A stretch of 18,479 bases of DNA from Collinsella aerofaciens (GTDB lineage: Bacteria > Actinomycetota > Coriobacteriia > Coriobacteriales > Coriobacteriaceae): assembly GCA_014846205.1 (NCBI GenBank), contig RKAY01000118.1:1-18479 (forward strand), read 5' to 3'. The notes under the pieces are model-generated. The model did no database searches. It was not told where the DNA came from and worked only from the letters and a program-made list of their open reading frames with translations. Both the position numbers and the translations under genes were made by a program. Positions 14,488 through 18,479 of this stretch are shown one piece after another. Positions within the stretch are counted from its first letter, which is position 1. Every line of letters starts with the position of its first letter.

Positions 14488-15189
14488 CTACCACTCGATC
14501 GTCTCGATAGGCACGGGATTTTGCTGGACCGTCTCGCTCTCCACGCGGCCGCTCTTAAAGCGAATCAGGCGATCGGCCATGGGCGCCAGCGCAGAGTTGT
14601 GGGTGATGATAATGACCGTAATGCCCTGCTTGCGGCAAGTGTCCTGTAGCAGCTGCAAGATCTGCTTGCCGGTTTTGTAGTCGAGTGCACCCGTAGGCTC
14701 GTCGCACAAAAGCAGCTTGGGGTTCTTGGCCAGCGCGCGGGCGATGGACACACGCTGCTGCTCGCCGCCCGAAAGCTGCGCCGGGAAGTTAGCGAGGCGG
14801 TCGCCCAGGCCAACTTGACGAAGCGTTTGCTCAGCATCGAGCGAATCGGGGCAGATTTGCGCCGCGAGCTCGACGTTTTCGAGCGCCGTCAGGTTGGGGA
14901 CCAGATTGTAGAACTGGAAGACAAAGCCAACATCGGCGCGGCGGTATTCCACAAGCTGTGCCTCGTTGGCAGCGCTCACGTCACGCCCGTCCACCGTCAC
15001 GGTGCCGGAAGTTGCCGTGTCCATGCCGCCCAGAATGTTGAGGGCCGTAGTCTTGCCGGCACCCGAAGCACCCAAAATGATGGCGAGCTCGCCGCGCTCG
15101 ACCGTAAAGCTCGCGCCGTCGAGCGCATGAATGCGGGCATCGCCCTCGCCGTATGCTTTGATGACGTCTTTGAATTCGATATAGGCCAT
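14488..15189 (-). CDS. ABC transporter ATP-binding protein, MacB/LolD type
   Basis: This 233-residue nucleotide-binding subunit energises the FtsX-like permease encoded immediately downstream. Motifs are all intact: Walker [10 protein letters not shown] at about 40-48, Q-loop [17 protein letters not shown], signature LSGGEQQRV, Walker [13 protein letters not shown] and H-loop ITHN. The FQFYNL and GALD variants are typical of the LolD/MacB/FtsE-like exporter branch that uses mechanotransmission. The start ATG at 15189 is followed by [17 protein letters not shown], a normal N-terminus. No two-component system or regulator is adjacent on this strand, so induction cannot be inferred from context. 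Confidence 0.92.
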   Translation of the reverse strand: MAYIEFKDVIKAYGEGDARIHALDGASFTVERGELAIILGASGAGKTTALNILGGMDTATSGTVTVDGRDVSAANEAQLVEYRRADVGFVFQFYNLVPNLTALENVELAAQICPDSLDAEQTLRQVGLGDRLANFPAQLSGGEQQRVSIARALAKNPKLLLCDEPTGALDYKTGKQILQLLQDTCRKQGITVIIITHNSALAPMADRLIRFKSGRVESETVQQNPVPIETIEW

Positions 15190-15243
15190 CGATCGGTTCC
15201 CATCTGGTCGGATAACTCTTTAGTATTACCCATTTCGCACCGA

Positions 15244-15278
15244 CCAAAAAGGGACAGGTTTATTTTGGCAGGTTTTAT
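15244..15278 (+). repeat. 35-bp dispersed repeat, copy D2
   Basis: These 35 bases (CCAAAAAGGGACAGG at the start, GGCAGGTTTTAT at the end) are identical to the reverse complement of 11678-11712. The pair brackets the ABC exporter genes as inverted repeats. Here the left arm is shortened to CCAAAA, so the hairpin is only 6 bp. Confidence 0.75.
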
Positions 15279-15390
15279 ATGGGGGAATGGCAGCTATAGA
15301 TGAGGCGCCGGGGAGGCCGAGAAATCATCGACGGGGTCAGGCCGACCGCCAAACACAACGCACGCATCTCAATCTGTCAGCCAAATCATT

Positions 15391-15404
15391 CGAACAGCTG
15401 TTCG
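15391..15404. promoter_or_regulatory. Candidate LexA (SOS) box before the GyrI-like gene
   Basis: CGAACAGCTGTTCG is a perfect 14-base palindrome of the form CGAAC-N4-GTTCG, the LexA box of Bacillus and Actinobacteria. It lies just upstream of TATGAT boxes at 15409-15414 and 15414-15419, where a -35 would be, so a bound repressor would block the promoter. A TetR-type operator is the alternative. Confidence 0.55.
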
Positions 15405-15408
15405 TTTC

Positions 15409-15419
15409 TATGATATGAT
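15409..15419 (+). promoter_or_regulatory. Probable -10 region of the GyrI-like gene
   Basis: Two overlapping TATGAT hexamers (15409-15414 and 15414-15419) lie 41-47 bases before the ATG at 15461. The -35 side coincides with the palindrome at 15391-15404 and has no clean TTGACA match. Confidence 0.4.
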
Positions 15420-15460
15420 TCAACTATCTAAGCAGGCCAATACGCAGAAAGGCGGCCAAC

Positions 15461-16099
15461 ATGGCGTTCGACTTTAAGAAGGAATGCAAGGAGCTCTACA
15501 AACCTGCAAGCAAGCCGAGTATCGTAACTGTCCCGCCTATGAGCTACGTTGCCGTTCGCGGAAAGGGCGACCCAAATACCGAAGGTGGCGAGTATCAAAA
15601 CGCCCTGCCGCTACTTTACGGCATCGCCTATACCGTCAAGATGTCGAAGAAAGGCCCAAGGAGTATCGAGGGTTATTTCGACTTTGTGGTACCGCCGCTC
15701 GAGGGATTCTGGTGGCAAGAGTCCCCGAGCGGCGACATCGATTATGCACGCAAGGACAATTTCAACTTTATCTCGTGCATCCGCCTGCCCGATTTCGTCA
15801 CCCGAGATGACTTTGACTGGGCAGTCGCGGAAGCCACGACCAAAAAGAAACTGGACTTTTCCGCCGTCGAACTGCTTGAAGTTGACGAGGGTCTCTGCGT
15901 TCAATGCATGCACACCGGGCCCTACGACAACGAACCGGCGACCGTAGACGCCATGCATGAATACACGACCGAGCTGGACTATGTTCCCGACTTCTCAGAC
16001 ACCCGTTTACATCACGAAATCTATCTCTCCGATCCACGCAAATGCGCACCGGAGAAACTTAAGACCGTGGTTCGTCATCCTATCAAGCGCGCTGAATAG
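15461..16099 (+). CDS. GyrI-like small-molecule-binding domain protein
   Basis: This 212-residue stand-alone protein of the GyrI-like/AraC-effector-binding superfamily lacks a DNA-binding domain. Recognisable family stretches are KPSIVTVPPMSYVAVRGKGDPNT (split around residues 18-40), EYQNALPLLYGIAYTVKMS, GYFDFVVPPLEGFWW and CMHTGPYDNEPATVDAMHEY. The fold binds small hydrophobic or cationic molecules. E. coli SbmC/GyrI, a single-domain relative, inhibits gyrase and is SOS-inducible, but this subgroup's function is unproven. GAAAGG at 15447-15452 precedes the ATG. The gene stands alone between the divergent ABC exporter genes and the CLC gene. A LexA-type palindrome in its promoter region suggests damage-linked control. 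Confidence 0.8.
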   Translation: MAFDFKKECKELYKPASKPSIVTVPPMSYVAVRGKGDPNTEGGEYQNALPLLYGIAYTVKMSKKGPRSIEGYFDFVVPPLEGFWWQESPSGDIDYARKDNFNFISCIRLPDFVTRDDFDWAVAEATTKKKLDFSAVELLEVDEGLCVQCMHTGPYDNEPATVDAMHEYTTELDYVPDFSDTRLHHEIYLSDPRKCAPEKLKTVVRHPIKRAE

Positions 16100-16172
16100 C
16101 GTGGGGCGTCATTTCACGCGCTAGGTTTTAAGCCAGCCAACCGGCCGCCTCCTAGGCTGTCCGGTAATTATC

Positions 16173-16199
16173 TTGACGCGGTCCGTCGCATCTTATAAG
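16173..16199 (+). promoter_or_regulatory. Possible promoter of the CLC transporter gene
   Basis: TTGACG (16173-16178) and TATAAG (16194-16199) are good hexamers, but the 15-base spacing is short. Transcription from here would include the hairpin at 16213-16248 in the leader. Confidence 0.35.
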
Positions 16200-16212
16200 T
16201 TTGTTTTGCTAA

Positions 16213-16254
16213 AGCTGGAAAGCCTCTCAACGATGCGCAACTCCAGCTCTTTTT
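16213..16254 (+). terminator. Leader hairpin followed by a T-run before the CLC gene (attenuator candidate)
   Basis: AGCTGGA (16213-16219) pairs with TCCAGCT (16242-16248) over a 22-base loop and is followed by CTTTTT. This is terminator-shaped, but lies inside the presumed leader some 35 bases before the start codon. It could be an attenuator or a small-RNA terminator. No fluoride riboswitch consensus is seen upstream. Confidence 0.35.
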
Positions 16255-16284
16255 CTATCAAGAGAGCAAGTGTCGGAAAGCAAA

Positions 16285-17520
16285 ATGTCAGAAAGCAGCG
16301 CTTCGAGCAGAATCAACCGCCTGGCCAACACCTATAGCGGCCTCGTGCTTATGGGTGCCGTCGGAATCCCTATCGGCATCATCGTTGGTGCCATCTGTGC
16401 CCTCTTTGGACGCGTGCTCCTGGCAATTGGCGCCTTCCGGGACGCGCACGTCGCGCTTTTGCTCCCCTTCCTCGCTCTTGCAGGCCTTGCCATCGTGTTT
16501 GCCTACCGCACGTGGGGCAAGGGCACTGACCGCGGCATGAGCCTGGTATTCGATGTAGGTCAAGGACGCGAGGACGCCATCTCCCCGCGCTTGGTGCCGC
16601 TCATTATGCTGAGCACGTGGGGGACGCATCTCTTTGGCGGCAGCGCGGGACGCGAAGGCGTAGCCGTGCAGATCGGCGCCACCGTCTCACATTGGATCGG
16701 CCGACGTCTACCCTTCCGAGACCCCGGCAACACGTTTTTGCTCATTGGTATGGCCGCTGGCTTTGCCGGACTCTTTCGAACGCCGCTCGCCGCTACGGTC
16801 TTTGCTGTCGAGGTGCTGGTCGCCGGACGCATGGAATACCGCGCGCTGTTTCCCGCGCTTACGGCTTCACTTGCCGCAAGCATGACCTCCGGCGCCCTGG
16901 GGCTCGAGAAGTTCGAGGTCGCCATTACCGCCTCGTATGCGCTCAACCTCCCCGGTCTTGGACGGCTGGCGCTGTTGGGCATCGCGTTTGGCATGGTGGG
17001 TGGCGCTTTTGCCTGGTGCCTTGCCCACGCCAAGACCCTTGCGGCGCGGCTGTTCCCCAACCCTTATATGCGCATTGCCGTTATGGGCCTTGTGCTGTCG
17101 GCGATTTTGTTCGCGCTGTGGCAAGGGCGATACTGCGGACTTGGCACCAACCTGATATCGGCGGCACTCAACGGTGACGGCACCGCCACCATCATGCCTT
17201 GGGACTGGGCGCTCAAATTCGCACTCACCATTGCCACGCTTGCCGCAGGATATCAGGGTGGCGAGGTAACGCCGCTGTTCTCCATCGGCGCCAGCCTGGG
17301 TGTCGTACTCGCTGGGATTCTCGGCATGCCTGTCGAGCTCTGCGCTGCGCTGGGCTACGCCGCCGTCTTTGGCAGCGCCACCAACACGCTGCTCGCACCG
17401 ATCCTCATTGGCTGCGAGGTCTTCGGTTTCGGTAATCTGCCGATGTTCTTTATTGTCTGTGTCGTGGCTTATCTGTTCAACATGGATAAGTCGATCTACG
17501 CTCTGCAAGAGCGAGCGTAG
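16285..17520 (+). CDS. CLC-family anion channel/antiporter, fluoride-type (CLC-F-like)
   Basis: This polytopic membrane protein of 411 residues from ATG 16285 (416 from GTG 16270) has about ten helices. Hallmarks, numbered from the ATG, are SAGREGVAVQIGA with the gating Glu at about 124, GMAAGFAGLFRTPLAATVFAVE near 155-176, and GGEVTPLFSIGASLG near 325-339. The GSGIP loop of chloride-type ClcA proteins is not found, and the GREG(V/T)-AVQ and EVTPLF wording is what I associate with CLC-F fluoride/proton antiporters; this sub-assignment is inference. Both starts sit in a duplicated segment encoding MSES; ATG 16285 has GGAAAG close upstream, GTG 16270 has AAGAGAG. It stands alone after the GyrI-like gene. 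There is no C-terminal CBS domain. Confidence 0.85.
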   Translation: MSESSASSRINRLANTYSGLVLMGAVGIPIGIIVGAICALFGRVLLAIGAFRDAHVALLLPFLALAGLAIVFAYRTWGKGTDRGMSLVFDVGQGREDAISPRLVPLIMLSTWGTHLFGGSAGREGVAVQIGATVSHWIGRRLPFRDPGNTFLLIGMAAGFAGLFRTPLAATVFAVEVLVAGRMEYRALFPALTASLAASMTSGALGLEKFEVAITASYALNLPGLGRLALLGIAFGMVGGAFAWCLAHAKTLAARLFPNPYMRIAVMGLVLSAILFALWQGRYCGLGTNLISAALNGDGTATIMPWDWALKFALTIATLAAGYQGGEVTPLFSIGASLGVVLAGILGMPVELCAALGYAAVFGSATNTLLAPILIGCEVFGFGNLPMFFIVCVVAYLFNMDKSIYALQERA

Positions 17521-17548
17521 AAAGATGTCCAAGCAGGTGGTCTCAACC

Positions 17549-17624
17549 GGAAACGGCGTCCCACTCTGAGGCTATATTCCGGGACACGGTTTCCGCTTGG
17601 GACGCCATTCGGAAAGCGTGTCCC
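17549..17624. terminator. Nested inverted repeats between convergent genes, probable bidirectional terminator
   Basis: GGAAACGGCGTCCC (17549-17562) pairs with GGGACACGGTTTCC (17581-17594) with two mismatches. The next segment, GGGACGCC (17599-17606) with GCGTGTCCC (17616-17624), can form a second stem or compete with the first. The block sits between the CLC stop and the Ogt stop and is followed by GTTCTATT. Confidence 0.5.
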
Positions 17625-17664
17625 GTTCTATTGCGGCGTCTTGGCTATGCAAAGTGTTCGAGCG

Positions 17665-18243
17665 TTACTCCTCGTACGCGCCCTCAAGCCGCAGCAACCA
17701 CTCTTTGCGGTCGAGGCCGCCGGCATATCCGTTGAGCGAACCATCGGCTGCCACCACGCGATGGCACGGCACGATTATCGAAATGGGATTACGCGCAACC
17801 GCAGCCCCCACCGCACGAGGAGACACAACGGGCGCTTCATTTCCCGGCACACGATGTCGAGCCGCAACACGCTGGGCGATCTCGCCATACGTAGCGACCT
17901 CGCCACGCGGAATGGAAAGCAGCTCAAACCAAACCTCGCGCTGAAACGCCGTACCAATCATATGCAACGGCGGCGTAAACCGAGGCTCCTGCCCCGCAAA
18001 ATAAGCATTCAGCCAAGCCCAAGAACGCTCAAGCACCGAAGAGGCCACACCATTTGCCGGACTCACCGACGACATGCCACCGGTACCGGAAACCGCGTCG
18101 GCGCCTTCAACATGTTCGGGGTCTTCCCGGAGAAGCGTGGAACCAAAGTGCTCCTGCCCCTCAAACCAAAGCCCCGTCAGACCGCGGCCATCAGCGGCAA
18201 GCAAGATTTCGCCCAAAGGCGAAGCAAACGTCGTCGTGACCAC
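17665..18243 (-). CDS. ogt: Methylated-DNA--protein-cysteine S-methyltransferase
   Basis: This 192-residue suicide repair protein takes the alkyl group from O6-alkylguanine onto its own cysteine. The active-site motif IVPCHRVV places the acceptor at Cys160; YGEIAQRVA (helix-turn-helix region), RAVGAAVARNP and NGYAGGLDRKEWLL are further family marks. Two stretches are longer than usual: a Gly/Ser-rich insert at about 42-68 in the N-terminal domain, and roughly ten extra residues (HRVPGNEAPVVSPR, 130-143) between the recognition helix and RAVGAA. Start GTG at 18243 is supported by AGGAG six bases upstream. It is convergent with the CLC gene and appears monocistronic. Ogt and Ada C-terminal domains share this motif; no AdaA-type domain is present. 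Confidence 0.93.
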   Translation of the reverse strand: MVTTTFASPLGEILLAADGRGLTGLWFEGQEHFGSTLLREDPEHVEGADAVSGTGGMSSVSPANGVASSVLERSWAWLNAYFAGQEPRFTPPLHMIGTAFQREVWFELLSIPRGEVATYGEIAQRVAARHRVPGNEAPVVSPRAVGAAVARNPISIIVPCHRVVAADGSLNGYAGGLDRKEWLLRLEGAYEE

Positions 18244-18270
18244 CAGCGGCTCCTTTCAAAACTCCGCAAC

Positions 18271-18276
18271 ATAATA
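18271..18276 (-). promoter_or_regulatory. Probable -10 box of the ogt gene
   Basis: On the - strand TATTAT (18276-18271) lies 28 bases before the GTG. The best -35 is TTGGGG at a 19-base distance, which is weak. The Shine-Dalgarno AGGAG is at 18254-18250. Confidence 0.35.
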
Positions 18277-18279
18277 CCG

Positions 18280-18479
18280 CGAATTGTGCAGACAACCCCA
18301 ATCGACCCCAAAGTCACCCAAGGCAGCAGGCGCGAAGCGCCGAGGCCGCCACCGGGACCAGAGCCCGCAACAACCACATGCCCTCACATCAGCCCAGCGG
18401 CCCCAACCAACAACGGCCCCATCGCAGGCCGCTCGCAGCAGCGTCACCGCAGGCGGGGGCCGGGCTTGGTTTTCAGAAC
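18280..18479. other. Window end without a supportable gene
   Basis: The stretch is GC-rich and proline/alanine-like in several frames, with no motif. A short perfect stem GGCGC-GAA-GCGCC lies near 18328-18340. The last bases (GGGGGCCGGGCTTGGTTTTC) resemble the GC stem plus T-run of a terminator for a + strand gene, but are incomplete as a structure. Confidence 0.3.

Noticed and set aside
15205..15246. TGGTCGG/CCGACCA inverted repeat upstream of the ABC ATPase gene
   Set aside because: Only 7-bp arms 28 bases apart, partly inside the 35-bp repeat; not distinguishable from chance.
16100..16284. Fluoride (crcB) riboswitch before the CLC gene
   Set aside because: Looked for the GGNGATGG...CTGATGRC-type conserved bases and did not find them.
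18256..18447. 63-residue - strand open frame upstream of ogt
   Set aside because: Trp/Gly/Arg-rich random-looking translation, overlaps the ogt promoter region, no ribosome binding site.

Overview
The window reads as chromosome of a high-GC Gram-positive gut anaerobe, most likely a Collinsella-like member of the Coriobacteriia. The basis is the high GC content, G/C-ending codons, an EET/flavinylation-type locus, a GGNGS-type phosphofructokinase and many dispersed palindromic intergenic repeats. The genus is an inference from gene content and style; nothing in the sequence names it.

Region 1 (1-7359, + strand) is one long co-directional run. A thiolase-superfamily protein without the usual C-terminal catalytic boxes overlaps a small membrane-anchored FMN-binding protein. 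That is followed by a NapH-like polytopic Fe-S protein, an ApbE-type FMN transferase (Tat-like lipoprotein signal), an EetA-like NusG-domain-II protein, an EetB-like membrane protein fused to an ECF ATPase, and a second ECF ATPase fused to an EcfT-type transmembrane subunit. Together they look like a system that supplies flavin across the membrane, attaches FMN covalently to an extracytosolic carrier and feeds it electrons through membrane Fe-S clusters. The two fused ECF proteins pack S-like, A, A' and T functions into two chains.

Region 2 (7454-9762, + strand) holds a membrane-anchored choloylglycine-hydrolase/penicillin-acylase-type Ntn hydrolase and a 6-phosphofructokinase. A long imperfect palindrome begins inside the last codons of the phosphofructokinase gene and has a terminator-like hairpin at its centre.

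Region 3 (9754-11720) is rich in repeats. Two 71-bp palindromes with identical 18-bp left ends flank a membrane-bound XRE regulator. Next come a 160-bp inverted-repeat element with a promoter-like core and two strong hairpins.

Region 4 (11717-15189, - strand) is a MacB/FtsX-type ABC exporter pair (ATPase, then a 921-residue permease), bracketed by inverted copies of a 35-bp identical repeat.

Region 5 (15190-18479) holds a GyrI-like protein with a LexA/SOS-type box in its promoter region, a CLC-family anion transporter that most resembles the fluoride (CLC-F) branch, and, convergent on the - strand, an Ogt/MGMT DNA repair methyltransferase. The last 220 bases carry no gene I can support. No tRNA, rRNA, CRISPR array or complete insertion sequence was seen.
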